DNA from: Deroplatys truncata | Taxonomy: Eukaryota; Arthropoda; Insecta; Mantodea; Mantidae | Direction: 5' to 3' | Length of the DNA stretch: 64,000 nucleotides | Assembly (NCBI GenBank): GCA_030765065.1 | Contig: CM060975.1 | Span: 161,482,993-161,546,992, forward strand | Shown: in pieces, positions 9,872 to 21,584 of the stretch | Position numbering within the stretch: the stretch's first letter is position 1 | How the letters are laid out: every line of letters starts with the position of its first letter | Translations under genes and position numbers: made by a program | The notes under the pieces: generated by a model | Database searches by the model: none | The model's input: only the letters and a program-made list of their open reading frames with translations | What the model was told of the DNA's origin: nothing

Positions 9872-11140
9872 TGAGGATCGGCTGATAAGTCCTGAGCCTC
9901 TCAAAGGAAACAACATTTAAAAAAAAATTTTTTTTTTAATTTCTCAACATAAACTCCAGAAAGGTTAATACATTTGTCATACCGGTGTTCTAATTTAATT
10001 AAACCATCTTTGTAGTGCAATTTCTCAAGGTCCTCAAAATAGCTGTTTGTCGTTTCAATGGCCTCCTCGTTGCTGTGAAGTCTTCGTCCTCCAAGAAATT
10101 TTTTGAGATTAGGGAACAGATGGTAGTCACTGGGTGCTAGATCTGGAGAATAGGGTGCATGTTCAAGCAATTCAAACTTTAGTTTGCAAATTTTCCCCTT
10201 GCAATGACTGAACGATGGGCTGGAGCATTGTCATGATGAAACAAGTTTTTTTTTGGGGGGGGGGCCAATGAGGTCTTTGTCTTTTCACCTCATCACTCAA
10301 ACGTTGCAGTAAGCTTAAGTAGTAGTCACCAGTGGTACTTTTACACTTTTCCAAGTAATCAATAAAAATAATTCCCTGTGCATCCCAGAAAACACTCGCT
10401 ATAACTTTGTTAGCTGACAAAATTGACTTTGCCTTTTTTGGAGTTGGTTCACCTGGCGCAATCCACTGTTTTGACTGTGATTTACTTTCTGGAGTGTAGT
10501 GATGTATCCAGATTCATCCTTGGTAATAAGCCGTCTCAAAAATTCATTGGGATTTTTACGGTAGAGCTCCAGATTCCTAACAGAAACATTTTTTCTATGC
10601 AACTTTTGATCAGGTGTCAACAAACGCGACACCCACCTCGTACAGACCTTGTGAAAGCTCAAAACATTACTTAAAATATTACCTGCATGTTCTTTTGATG
10701 TTTACAGCCTCTGCTATCTCAAACAACTTTAATCTGCGGTCTTCCAGTATTAAACGATGAATTTTTTCAATCATCTCTGGAGTTGTGAGGCTCATCACTA
10801 GTGCTTGTATGTCCCATTTTAAACTATGCAACCCACCTTTTAATCATTGAATATGAAGGGGCAGAGTCTTTCAATGTACTGTCCATTTCCTCCTTGATTT
10901 CTTTACGAGTTAAGCCTTTCAAATGGAAGTATTTAATCACTGCTCGTTTTTTCCAAATCCTCCATTTTCTTGAAAACTCTAAAGTTGTCTTGTTTAAAAT
11001 GCTGTCATTCAAAAACTAAACAAGCAATTGACCTGTAACTGTGGATACAAGCTAGTCTAGAGTAAAACCATACGATGCTACTGTCTAACTGGCCAAGTGG
11101 CGCCATCTCTGTGTGAGGTCTGGGACTTATCCAACCCTCG
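9872..11140 (-). mobile_element. Mariner element (1,269 bp) with TA target duplication
   Basis: TA at 9870-9871 and at 11141-11142 flank inverted ends: TGAGGATCGGCTGATAAGTC on the left, and on the right the complement of CGAGGGTTGGATAAGTCCCA. The length is typical for mariner (about 1.3 kb). It contains a full-span but broken transposase on the minus strand. Confidence 0.85.
9929..11012 (-). pseudogene. Mariner transposase (DD34D type), frameshifted
   Basis: This is the cut-and-paste transposase of the element at 9872-11140. From the N-terminus it reads MNDSILNKTTLEFSRKWR and YFHLKGLTRKEIKEEMDSTL, then PSYSMIKRWVA, the first helix-turn-helix. After a stop, EKIHRLILEDRRLK-type sequence follows, then CTRWVSRLLTPDQKLHRKN and EFLRRLITKDESGYITTL with the first catalytic Asp. 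ASVFWDAQGIIFIDYLEK comes next. The second catalytic block FHHDNAPAHRS lies around 10205-10240 in a shifted frame. The third, YSPDLAPSDYHLFPNLKK, is at about 10150-10095. The frame shift coincides with the T/G homopolymer at 10242-10263. All three catalytic Asp residues are therefore recognisable, but an early stop (about 10823), a small deletion after it and the homopolymer frameshift make the gene dead. Full length would be about 345 residues. Confidence 0.85.
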
Positions 11141-11230
11141 TATTGTACATATGTATAATCTGTTCCCCTGGAGTTGCTAAAAATTGGTAACATATACAAT
11201 TAACCCCCTGGTCGTTTGTGTATATGTACC

Positions 11231-12299
11231 TTATGTTTTACATGTATGTTTACCTCCAAGTCTAACTTCAATTAGAATCCCTCTTCTATAAATTATCCAC
11301 ATCAACATTGTCATTTTTTTGATCCTATTTTCTTTGATGATTTTTCTCCACCATTTCTGTCTTACTCTGTGAAAGTTAATATCTGCAATGCCGCAAAGTG
11401 GGCATATCTCTTTATTAACCCTTAAACCTTTTAATAACATTGTTCCTGTTATTGCCCATGCCATCCCCTCTCTTTCCATTTTATTACAAATATCAATGTA
11501 TTTTTCTCTTCCCCATTCTTTCTAAACACCCCTGAATGAAATCAAAGTACTCTTATCGCTTAAGCTATTGAATAGTTCTTGTTTATCTATATCGTCTGCC
11601 CTAGCTTTTACTTTATTCCATAATCTTTGTGCCCCTATTGCTTGCTGGCTAATTAACTCACCCAATCCAATTTCTTTTACAATTTCATTTAAATGACATA
11701 ACATCTTTCCCAATTAGATATTTCATGAGCCCTTAAACATTCTTTGATAATATTTCCTTCCTCCAATGATTGAATTCTATTCCAATATTTCACTATATAT
11801 TTTAGCACTAATCCTTTCCTACCAACTCTTCTCAATTTGACTAATGCTAACGCTATTTGGCGCAGCTCTCGGTAGTCCCAATAACATTTTGCAAAAAGTT
11901 CTGTGGATTTGATCTATGCCATCTCATCCTTTTTCCGTCCCCCAAATCTCTATTCCATGCAGCATTCTTGATTCAACTATGGCTGCATAAATTCTCTCAA
12001 GCCAGTCTACTCACATATTTGGAATTTTTTTCTTAGACTATTAATAGCTAGTTTCCCTTTGCCTAGGGCATTTTTCCTTTGCTCTGTCCATTTCCATTGA
12101 TATTTAACCCTGCTCCTAAGTAATCGAACTTGTTTACAACTTCGATTTCACTCCCGTCTAGTCACCAGCTCTCCTCTCTGCTGAGCTTATTCCCATTTTT
12201 ACATACCATAATTTTGGATTTGCTTTTATTTATTTTTAAACCCCATTCTTTACAGTATTTCTCTGTTGTTTCTCTTGCTTTCTTTAAGCCTCCACTTGT
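11231..12299 (-). pseudogene. Post-RT region of the LINE with C-terminal zinc-binding motif
   Basis: Downstream of the FADD block the decayed frame shows thumb-like sequence (KYCKEWGLKINKSKSKI near 12250-12200; VNKFDYLG near 12130), and GLVLKYIVKYWNRIQSLEE near 11810-11750. In the last piece (11479-11231) ICPLCGIADINFHRVRQKWW is a shortened zinc-knuckle motif. Homologous segments are at 7580-8053 and 46135-47170 on the plus strand, from related but different families. Confidence 0.6.
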
Positions 12300-13063
12300 A
12301 ATTGCCGCTGCTACTAAGTCATCCGCAAAGAGCAAACCTGGAATATCTTTATTGTTAATTGCTAAATATTTTCCTTTGCTATTTCTTTCAGTATGTCATC
12401 GATAAATAAATTAAATAAAATGGGACTTAACTTACAGCCCTGTCTTAGACCAATTGTATTTGTTACCCAATCTCTTACTGTGTTATTGGGAAGCCTAATG
12501 CAGAATTCATTATCTGAATACAACCTCTCCAATAATCTTACGAATTTCTCACTCACTTCCTTAATTCTCAACTTATACCAAAGTGCATCCCTTTGGATGG
12601 TATCAAATGCCTTTTCTGTATCTGCAAAAAACATATATAACTTACTTCTTTTCTTGCTTAGATATTTATCTATCATTGTTCTTATTATAAAAATATTGTC
12701 TACTGTAGATTTCCCTTTTCTAAACCCTCCTTGTAATTTTGATAATTTACCTTCTCTCTTTGCCCATTCCTGCAGCCGCTTTGCTAGTACCCCCATAAAC
12801 AGTTTGCCTATAACTGATAATAAACTAATCCCTCTGTAATTACTTGGGTTGTTCACATCCCCTTTCCCTTTAAAAATTGGAATGATCACTCCCCGCTTCC
12901 AATTCTGAGGAATCTTTGCTCTCTCTTGAACAATTTTACTAAAAGTGCCCCTTCTTTCAGTATCTTCATACCACACCCTCCAGAATTCCCCCAGTATTCC
13001 ATCTATTCCACTTGTTTTCTTACTTTTTAGTTTTTTGACCTGCTCTGATATCTCATTCTCCAA
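12300..13063 (-). pseudogene. Reverse transcriptase domain of the LINE
   Basis: A 233-codon open stretch covers most of the palm and fingers. It contains KSKKTSGIDGILGEFW (block 1), PQNWKRGVIIPIFKGKGD, NPSNYRGISLLSVIGKLF (block 2), GGFRKGKSTVDNIF, FFADTEKAFDTIQRD (block A, with the first catalytic Asp), and GLRQGCKLSPILFNLFIDD (block B). Just past a frame break, IPGLLFADDLVAAA (about 12345-12300) is the FADD catalytic block. The spacing and order are those of non-LTR retrotransposons. Opposite-strand open frames here are shadows. Confidence 0.85.
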
Positions 13064-13678
13064 TATTTCCTGATCCAGTACTTCAAGAGAGTTATGTTAC
13101 TTCCCTAGCACTTTTATCTGAAATATTGCATTACTTCCACCTAATAATTTTTCAAAATACTCCTTTCATTTATTAGGACCAATTTTATTCTGTAATACTC
13201 TTGTTTTAGATACTTTTTTACCAGTTCCCATATAGAATTGCTATCCTTCTCTTTAGCTGCCTGATACATCTTTTGGGCAATTTTTTCACCCCACTCTTTC
13301 TTTTTCTCCTCTATTAAGCATTTGTAGCCCCATCTCGCTATTAAAAGTTTTCATTGTCTACTAGTTCTCCTGTTTGTTTCTACCTCTTAAACTCCCTTTC
13401 TGCCCTGTTTTTTGCTGCAAAACAGTCCACGTTGTACCAACCCTTTTCTATCTTTTTCCTATGATTTCTAGTTTTCATTGTCTTTCCTGCTACCTTCACT
13501 TCCCATTCTAGGTATAACATTGCTTCCTCAGCTTTTCCCTCCTCAATTAGTTGGGTAATTTCACTTTGAGATTTCCTTCCTCTATATTAGTTCAAATTCT
13601 TAATAAATAATTCCCTCTCCTCTGTTCTCCATCTATAGTTCTCCACACTTTTGCCTTTCTCTAGATCTTCCTGTTCTA

Positions 13679-14462
13679 CTACTCTGATTTAAAAATTGCT
13701 CTTAATGGGAAGTGATAGCTATTTAGTACCATCTGAATCACCTTGAAATCTAGGAGCTCAATGTCTAAATTCCAAGAATACAGCATGTAGTCTTCCCTTT
13801 CATTAATAAATGTGAATTCTCCAGATTTATCTGACCCTCTTGCCCCATTACACATTACTAGGTTATTAAGATCGCAGAATTCTACTAACTTTTTACCTTC
13901 TCTATTAATTATTTTGTCTTTACTATGTCTTTCTACGTATATATTGTCTTTCCCTAGATGGTTTTCTAATTTAGCTATATGCACTTGATCTTCTCCTACC
14001 CTTGCATTGAAGTCTCCTAATAAGAAGAGATCTAAATTTTCATACTTCTGAGGTAAGGTTTCCATGTCATTCTCTAACTTATTAAAAAGCCTTGGATCAT
14101 AGAAATCTGATATCCCTGGCGGATTATATACCACCCCCATACCTAAGTTCTGGCACTTTCTGGTCACATTTTGTAACACAACCCACAATACTCTCTGATC
14201 CTATACCCTTTATTTCCTTTGCTCTGAAATTTCTATCCCTTCTAATAAACACTCCTATTCCCCCTAAGACCCTGCCTTTCATTTTCTTTTTTCACCATGT
14301 TTTCCAAAATATTCATAACCCTCCATGTTTATCACTGTGAGTTTGGTTAACCAAGTCTCCACCACTGCTATCACATCTCCCCACTTTAACACTTCAGCCA
14401 ATTCCCCTTTATTAATTTTGTCTAATAGACCTTCCACATTCCAGCAAACCACCGCCAGGGGA
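13679..14462 (-). pseudogene. AP-type endonuclease domain of the LINE
   Basis: LAVVCWNVEGLLDKINKGE at about 14460-14405 is the N-terminal N-E-type metal-binding block of the exonuclease/endonuclease/phosphatase fold. VVETWLT follows near 14370, GMGVVYNPPG near 14130, and LDLFLLGDFNARVGE near 14035-13990 is the conserved GDFNAR block. Stops near 14200-14290 break the frame. The final part is diverged; the catalytic SDH block is not clearly visible. Confidence 0.75.
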
Positions 14463-14629
14463 TGTTCATCCTATGCTGAATCTGTCCTATTTAGTCTAAA
14501 TTGTTGTAGTTTAACTTTTGTTCTTGTTAGCCTCCCCTCCAGTTGTGTCTGAATCCTCCCATGATCTTCTGTTGTTAGGATACTGCCTTCCGGTGTTGAC
14601 ACTATACTCATCCCTTCCCGCTCTTTTCA

Positions 14630-15447
14630 CACGTCAAGTCCAGCTGATGTTGCTAATACGTCACTCCTTGTTTCATCTACCAGCTGTTTCTTCATTGGTG
14701 ATGTCACTTCCCTGGTTGGTTTGCTGCTCACATGGTCCTTCCCCTCTGACGCACTTGCCTCTTCTCCCCTCCTTTCCACTCTTCTAATTACAGTTCCTTG
14801 ACCTTGGTGCTGAGTGAAGGGAATTCCATCAATGTATAATTGCATGCCTCGCATAAAAGCTCTTCTTCCTTTGTTTCTGGCTTTTTTTCAGTTCTTTTAG
14901 TAATTCATGTCTCATTCCTCATTCTTTTTTCCCGTAGTCATTTTCAATAAATATTTTGGTGCCTTTCAAATTCTTTGTATTCCTTAAAACTTTCCACTTG
15001 AAATTCATCATTGCTGGTTTGACCAAAATCGGTCTTGGTTTCCACCTCCTTCAACCAATTCTAAAGGAGTCTATAATCTCCCAACCTGTAAGTTTGATGC
15101 CGAGCTTCCCTTCTATAATTCCCTCCACTTCTTCCCATGTCCTTTTGTCTCTGTTCTTCATTTCCAAAGATCACCACATTCAGCTTTCTATTTGCGTTCG
15201 CCGATTTCTCCAGTTGGTCTATTCTATTTCCATATTCCCTTAGTTCTTGTCTTGTTTCTTGCTCCATTTGATTTACGCTGTGTTTTATTTCTTCCATGCT
15301 CTTCTCTCTTCGTTTGATATCTTGTATGTCTTCTGATAAATGTTTCAGCATTGCCTTTATTTCGTCCATAACTGGCCCTGGGTTGAATTCCACACCTCCG
15401 ATTATTAGTAGGGCTGCCAGTACTAACGCAATCCAAAAATTTAGCAT
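14630..15447 (-). pseudogene. LINE ORF1 with N-terminal 2A-like peptide and coiled coil
   Basis: The frame from 15447 begins with a hydrophobic run and AALLIIGGVEFNPGP (residues 11-25). This fits the 2A ribosome-skipping pattern (hydrophobic, G-D-V/I-E-x-N-P-G-P) except that Gly18 replaces the usual Asp. A charged, helical segment follows (DEIKAMLKHLSEDIQDIKR, HSVNQMEQETRQELREYGNR; residues about 28-80), which looks like a trimerising coiled coil. Then NRKLNVVIFGNEEQ begins an RRM-like domain that continues after frameshifts (RPILVKPAMMNFK, LKGTKIFIENDYGKK, about 15050-14935) as in L1-type ORF1 proteins. The tail (14854-14630) is rich in Arg, Glu and Ser. In the living element this protein would coat the RNA; the 2A-like N-terminus would release or alternatively target it. 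Confidence 0.65.
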
Positions 15448-15620
15448 TACTGGTCCGTTTCCGTGTATATTCTTAATTTTTCTTCTGTTGAACAGCCCGA
15501 TCTGTGTTCAATACATCTGCAATGTGATCCCCCATCTTTCCCATGGTTACAAGCGTTCACCTTACACGTCTGAACTCTTTGCGCTCATGCAAGCAACTCT
15601 ATATAGGTATTTAATATATC

Positions 15621-16300
15621 TAATAGTGAACTCAATTACGGTAGAAAAAATACAGCAATAGTGTTACTTAAGGGTTATTGACATGTTTTGGCATAAGTAT
15701 TGTATGCATATTGTGCCATTATAAGCCAATCTGATTGTGTTTTGCTTTGCTGAGTTTTTTGTTTCTCAGTTGCTAAATATGTGTATATTGCTGGGAATAA
15801 ATATTCACAGCTTTTGTTTTAATTTTTACATATATTTTCTATGGAGGAACAATTATTTTCAATTTCAGGGCATTCTTACAAAACGTTAAGACAATCTTAA
15901 CAATTGTGTTCTTTTATGACGTCAGCATGTTTGTATTCTAATAGTCTTGTTTGTCTTTTAGGAATTGAAATTAGAAGGAATCTTATAGCTATGTCCTTTG
16001 GGAAGAACAGTGTTTTACAGTAGCATAAGAATTATGAAAATTGATTGAATGGCTTCTGAAATTACCATACACATAAGATAGGGTACTTAGAGTCAGCAAA
16101 TGTAACATTTCAGGATATAATGTAGAATACATTAAGGTTCTGTATGCCACTGAAATGCGACTCCATAGTGGAATGGCTGTGGAGTTATAACTCTACTACA
16201 AATGCTAATATCAAGAGTTCAAATCTCAATGCTTGTCCCTGCCCCCTCCCCACTTTCTTTAACTAATTCTTACCTCCTCTTCTCTCTTGTTTATTTTGCT
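15621..16300. repeat. Mostly unassigned; one tRNA-like head at about 16165-16235
   Basis: No coding similarity was seen. TGGAATGGCTGTGGAGTTA followed at tRNA spacing by GAGTTCAAATCTC (about 16215) looks like an A-box/B-box pair of an old plus-strand SINE. A TGACGTCA palindrome near 15917 is probably chance. Confidence 0.35.
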
Positions 16301-16307
16301 CCGTATT

Positions 16308-17363
16308 ACTTTCTCTACTTAGAGTAGGTAGAGAAGTACTACATTCAATATCAAGATTTCACCAGAAATTGAGGTATCCTGGATCCAAAAGTAAATCATT
16401 TTAAAAAAGGTGTATGTGTATAAGAGAGAGTGCCTCATAACTCGAGCAGAAAAATTCAGATAAATACCAAACTTTGTATTTTAAGCTCAGCATTTTTCAA
16501 GGATGTAATATGAAGATTTCGAAGAAAATTCTCTCATCCCAAATTGCCCTTTACATGTAGTTTCACGCTTCTTTTATTTTCTCAAAAATTTCTTGTAATG
16601 ATTTTGATTAAAATACCTTATGTTTATGATATTTGCATGATTAATAAAATGTATATCTTGAATTTTCTGCGCAATAGCCTGAGAAGTCTTCATTTGGAAC
16701 AAAGTTTGTATAATTTTATATAACTGCTAAACCATAAGACAAAAGACTTGCTACATACAAAAATATAGATTTCTTTATAACACACAATTAATTTCAAATA
16801 ATTTTGATGGCATCATCCACTTCTGAGATATTTGCTGTTACTGATTTGAATTTTTCAATGCATCATTTTTTGAAGTGCTGTCACCGTTCAGCCATTTTCT
16901 GTGATACATGGAAATAGTATGGAATTTCAAAGCCAGGATATTGTGACCAAAATTTTAAAGATTTGACTATCGCTTCAGCTGGTTGTATCCCCATTCTGCC
17001 TACAACAAAAGTATGATGAAAATTTTTGCAAATGCTTATCTTGATTAATAGGAAATAGATAGAAAAAGAATAGCTTCTCCAAGGATAGTTTGTAGAAGCT
17101 AATAAAATTAAATTATAGTATCTAGAGAAAGTCATGTGAATCTAACACCTTTACCACTTATACTAAGAGGAGGAAGTATTTTATTCCATCCAAATATTTC
17201 AATATCAAGATTGCACTGAATACACACATTTTGAGGCCTCCTAAATTCAAAATAACATATTTTTAGAATAGTGTGTGCATTTAAATTTGAACAGCATGTA
17301 ACTCAAAAATGCAAGTTTGATTAAATACCAAACATGTGGGTGTGGATGGGTGGTTTTTTTTTT

Positions 17364-17418
<55 letters not shown>

Positions 17419-18052
17419 CAGCATAACTCAAATAGACACACCAAACTTGATGCTTAGGTTTGGTTCCTTCTGAAGATGTGACACAAAGATTTCCAAGAAA
17501 ATCCCCCATTCCCAAACTGCTTTTTACAAGGAACATTTTTCAAAGTTTTTATTTTTTAAAAAAAGACTAACAATTTTGATTAAAATACTATATATTAATG
17601 ATATGGATAAATAAATAATAATAATATTTACATTGCAGATAAAATGTACATTTAGAATTTTCTGGGAATAGCCTTTAAAGTCCTCTTTATTGAGAAGGAA
17701 TTTTCTATAATCTTGTGTAACTGGTGAGCATTAAGCGATATCGAAAACATATTGCACAAGAAATGTAAATCTCTGTAAAATATACAATTTATTTCAAATA
17801 ATTTTTACTTTCTTTACTACGTATAGTAAATAGGGGAAGTATTGCATTCCACCCAAAAATTTGATACCGAGATTTCACAGGAAATACATGTTTTGAGGTG
17901 CACTGAATGCATATAAAGCATTTTTACTTTCTCTACTACGTGTAATAGGGGAAGTATTGTATTCCACCCAAAAATTCAATACCGAGATTTCACCGGAAAT
18001 ATATGTTTTGCGACCCCCCTGAATCCAAAAAAAGTATTTTTGGAAACATGCC

Positions 18053-18088
<36 letters not shown>

Positions 18089-19856
18089 TGTGAGCAGCAT
18101 AACTCGGAAACAAACAGTCGGATAAACACCAAACTTGGTATTTAGGTTCAGTAGCTTGCAAAGCTGTGACATGATGATTTTCACCCCAGATTACCCTTTA
18201 CATGGAACATTTTTCGAAAATTTTCATTTTCTCAAAAATGGCTCTAACAATTTTGATTAAAATATCATATATTTAAGATACTTTCATGACAAATAAACTG
18301 TATATCTCGAATTTTCTGGGAATGTCTCCAAAAGTATTCTTCATTGTGAACGACTTTTGCATAACTGGTAAACCATAAGAGATAGACAAAATTTTACTAC
18401 ACAATTTATGTCTTATACATTTTTTATGTTGAGTGAACCATTTTCAAGATACTGCTTGTTATTCCCTTAAATTTTCCAGTATTTCTCAAAGGGGAATTCG
18501 TTATTCTTTTTTTGTTGTTGTTGCTGTTGTCCTGGTAATGCAAAGAGAATGGAATTCTCCACATAGCAACCAGCTCTTAAAATATTTGACTATCGCTTAA
18601 AGCCTACCAATTCCCCTTGCACCTACAAGAAAATTAGCAATAGATTAATATCTCTATATCTCGATTAACTTAAAGCATATGGGGAATAAACATTTGTAAA
18701 AATAGTTTGTACAAGAGTAGAGAAAGTCATGTGAATGTAACACATTAGATTTTTTCATGTGGCATCTTCAGCCATGTCATAAATATCTTTATTAATGCTT
18801 CGAATTGTTCATTACTTGGCCATTCTTTAAACTCCTTTCAACATTCAGTTGTTTCTTATGATTACATGGAAACAGTATGGAATTTTAAGGCAGCATATAG
18901 CATGCAGTTCTTAAACATTTGACTGTCACTGTTCCATTTGTATCTGTAATGAATTATGTAATGTAGCTATTTCTGCAAAGGTTTATTTAGATTAAAATGA
19001 AGAAGATAGAAAAATAAGCTTCAGTAAGAATAGTTTGTATACCCACTAATAAGCAATAGAGAAAGTAATGTGAATGTAACACATGAGATTTTTAGAAAAA
19101 GGTTGTGTGTGTGTGTCTGTGAACAACATACCTTAAAAACAAAAAGTTGAATCAACACCAAACTTGGTTTTTAAGTTCAGTACCTTGCAAAGCTGTGACA
19201 TGATGATTTTCAAGAAAACTCTGCCCCACCCCTAACTACACTTTACATGGAACAGTTTTCGAATGTTTTTCTTTTCTAAAAATGGCTCTTAACGATTTTG
19301 ATTGAAATACCATATACTGAAGATATTTACATGACAAATAAAATGTATATCTTGAATTTTCTGGGAATAGCCTTATGAAGTCCTTTTCATTTGGAAGGAA
19401 TTTTGTATAATCTTCTATAACTAATAAACATTAAGCAATAGAAGAAAACGTACTATACAAAAAATGTAGATCTCTGTAAAACACACAATTTATTTCAAAT
19501 AACTTTTTTGTGGCATCAACCATTTCCGAGATATCCATTAGTAATGGTTTGCGTTCTTCATCACTTGGCCATTTTCTTAAAGCCCTGTCAACATTCAGTT
19601 GTTTCTGACGATTTAATGGAAACAGTATGGAATTTTAAGGCCAGCATATAGGTCCAGTTCTGAAACATTTGACTATCAATGTTCCCTTTATATCTGTAAT
19701 GAAGTGTGTAATGTAACTATTTCTGCAAAGGTGTATTTGGTTTAAAATGTAGATGGAAAAGTAAGCTTTAGTAAGAATAGTTTGTGTACCCACTAATAAA
19801 TGAAAGAGGGTAGAGAAAATCATGTGAATGTATTAAATCAGATTTTCAATAAAATT
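16308..19856 (+). repeat. Old tandem cluster of the R1 (Helentron-like) repeat family
   Basis: At least one full but diverged copy (16308-17150) starts ACTTTCTCTACTT and ends GAGAAAGTCATGTGAATCTAA. Further copies start at about 17159 (5' end decayed), 17812 (a 115-bp stub) and 17927 (full, to about 18757), followed by a 3' half (18757-19095) and another 5'-truncated copy (about 19100-19856). Each has the central text AACTCAAAAACG...CCAAACTTGGTATTTAGG or its decayed form. The internal microsatellite is (GA)n at 17366-17414 in one copy and (GT)n at 18055-18087 in another. Divergence between copies is much higher than in the 52-64 kb arrays, so this cluster is older. Confidence 0.75.
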
Positions 19857-19859
19857 TTC

Positions 19860-20080
19860 CACATAATTGGTTGCTAAAGTTAGGTCAATAACTTCCCGCC
19901 TTCTTGTAGTAACTAAGGCAGGTCTGTTGCCCACATTCAATTTCTCAAGATTACTCAAAATAATAAAATTATAAAGAGACTCACTTTTCATTTTTATCCA
20001 TACTCCCCCACATAACATAATGGGAGTTAGCATCACAGCCAATTACCAATTGTGGTTACCCTTGTAGTTCCTTGTTTCCT
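19860..20080 (-). pseudogene. LINE endonuclease fragment (Jockey/R1-like)
   Basis: On the minus strand LVIGCDANSHYVMWGSMDKN (about 20075-20015) matches the D-N-H-W-G block of retrotransposon endonucleases. It is followed by NLEKLNVGNRPALVTTRRRE and VIDLTLATNYVENFIEN, the usual 'NxGNxPTFxTxxRxEVxDLTLxT' segment. A stop and a frameshift lie between the two. Only about 75 residues survive between the R1 cluster on the left and the LTR-like repeat on the right. Confidence 0.7.
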
Positions 20081-20090
20081 ACTAAGTTGT

Positions 20091-20412
20091 TTGTTTTCTT
20101 TGTCATAAAAATTACAAGTATTTGTTTTTGTTTATTTTTCCATTACTAGTTAAATATATAATAGGAATTTTCTTTGTTTATACTATTAAAGTTGGCCATG
20201 CCATATATAAGTTGCTTTTATTTTAATATTTATGCTTCTATCCTGGACATATCTGTATTAATGAGACACAATTCATACACAAACAAGGAAATACAATATC
20301 CACACTAATAACATAACACACGTGGATAATAAGTAAATAAATTCGAACAACATTTTAGTTAATTGCACATATTCATCATAAAAACATCTATGGGTAAGTT
20401 TTCTTTATATCC
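20091..20412 (-). repeat. LTR-like direct repeat, left (3' LTR)
   Basis: It shares CTTTGTCATAAAAAT, ACAAGTATTTGTTTTTGTT, AAACAAGGAAATACAATATC and AAAACATCTATGGGTAAG with 27130-27455 in the same order, with small differences. The two copies have clearly drifted, so the insertion is old. Confidence 0.6.
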
Positions 20413-21580
20413 AAATGTTACAAATGCCTCTTATGGCTTTAATTTAAATTATAATATAAAGAACTTTAAAATGAAAACCATAACTCCCTTCATTTTTATC
20501 ACAATATTCATAACATATTTCTGAATATACCTATTCATTTTAATATTGTTTGTGTATTGTTTTTGTATTTGTCCACACTTCACTGTAACATGTATTTATG
20601 TTATTTACCATAGTGTATTAATTGAGAAATTAAGTATTTGCCTAATCATGTTTTATTCTTTTCTATAAACTTCTATTCATTCTGTGTATTAATGGTGATT
20701 AGCGAAGTTTTCATTTGTTTTTATCTGAAATACAATACAGTTAAGTGTAGGTTACCTGCTTCTGTAGGTGTTGATTCTTATCGCAGTATGTTTATCAATA
20801 CTAATTTCTTTATTTTTAATATTTAACATTGGCTATTGTATCTTTTATTATAAATATTTTTATTTTAATTATATTATTTTCTTCTCATACCCATTATCGT
20901 TCTCTCTAACACTACAAATTTATGGTTATATTCATCTTGCGAGAAAATTAAATAAATTGATTTTCTTTAAATTATTTCTTTCATATTTATTTCATATCAT
21001 TGTAGCAGTTTTCAAATTATTCATCGCAGACTCCACCAGAAATAAAGAATTATATCCATTTTGTTTATCATAGCTTAAATTCCTCATTAATAATTCTTAT
21101 CATTACTTCATCATAAACAATCTTTTATTTAGTCGCAAAATTCTTCTCACACTTTATTCTCGCTTGGTGTTAGCATTATTTATATGCAATAACAGTCATG
21201 ATTTTTATGATATATTTTAGCCATTCAATTTATTTAAATTAATGTATTTCTTTTTATTTAATTTGTATTTCAGGCCTTAAAACATCTCCAGTTTTAATTC
21301 TCCTACAGATGTATTCATCTTTTCCTAATCCTCGGGTGAATTTTTGTACCAATTCTTCATTATGAGCCATCCATTGGATTATGCATGAATAAATCTATTT
21401 CCTTTTATTTTTCTCAGGAATCAATTATATTTAATGTTTATGTTAAACAAATTAATTAATTTTATTCTCAAAACTTTCAAATGAATATTTGCTTTTATTA
21501 ATTCATGTACCATTTTCATGGTTATCATGGATGTATATGTGAAAATTTTCAAACATTTTATTCCAAATTATTTTTAGATA
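20413..21580. other. AT-rich interior sequence, no gene seen
   Basis: Very AT-rich stretch between the left LTR-like repeat and the integrase remnant. In the LTR-element model it would be 3' untranslated or decayed sequence. No envelope-like or other coding similarity was recognised. Confidence 0.35.
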
Positions 21581-21584
21581 TCTT

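Larger units (their letters stand above)
11150..15620 (-). mobile_element. Nearly full-length LINE (about 4.5 kb) with ORF1, endonuclease and reverse transcriptase
   Basis: Read on the minus strand, the order is: leader (15620-15448), ORF1 with an N-terminal 2A-like peptide (15447-14630), AP-type endonuclease (about 14460-13680), reverse transcriptase (13063-12300), C-terminal region with a zinc-binding motif (to about 11231), and a 3' untranslated stretch ending near the mariner at 11142. Many frameshifts and stops occur, so it is dead. The arrangement is that of the I/R1/Jockey-type elements with an apurinic endonuclease. No clean target duplication could be read. Confidence 0.75.

Noticed and set aside
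12393-12839. Plus-strand frame of 148 codons
   Set aside because: It is antisense to the well-recognised reverse transcriptase of the minus-strand LINE.
15911-15925. TGACGTCA cAMP-response-type palindrome as a regulatory site
   Set aside because: A single 8-base match with no promoter or gene nearby; expected by chance.
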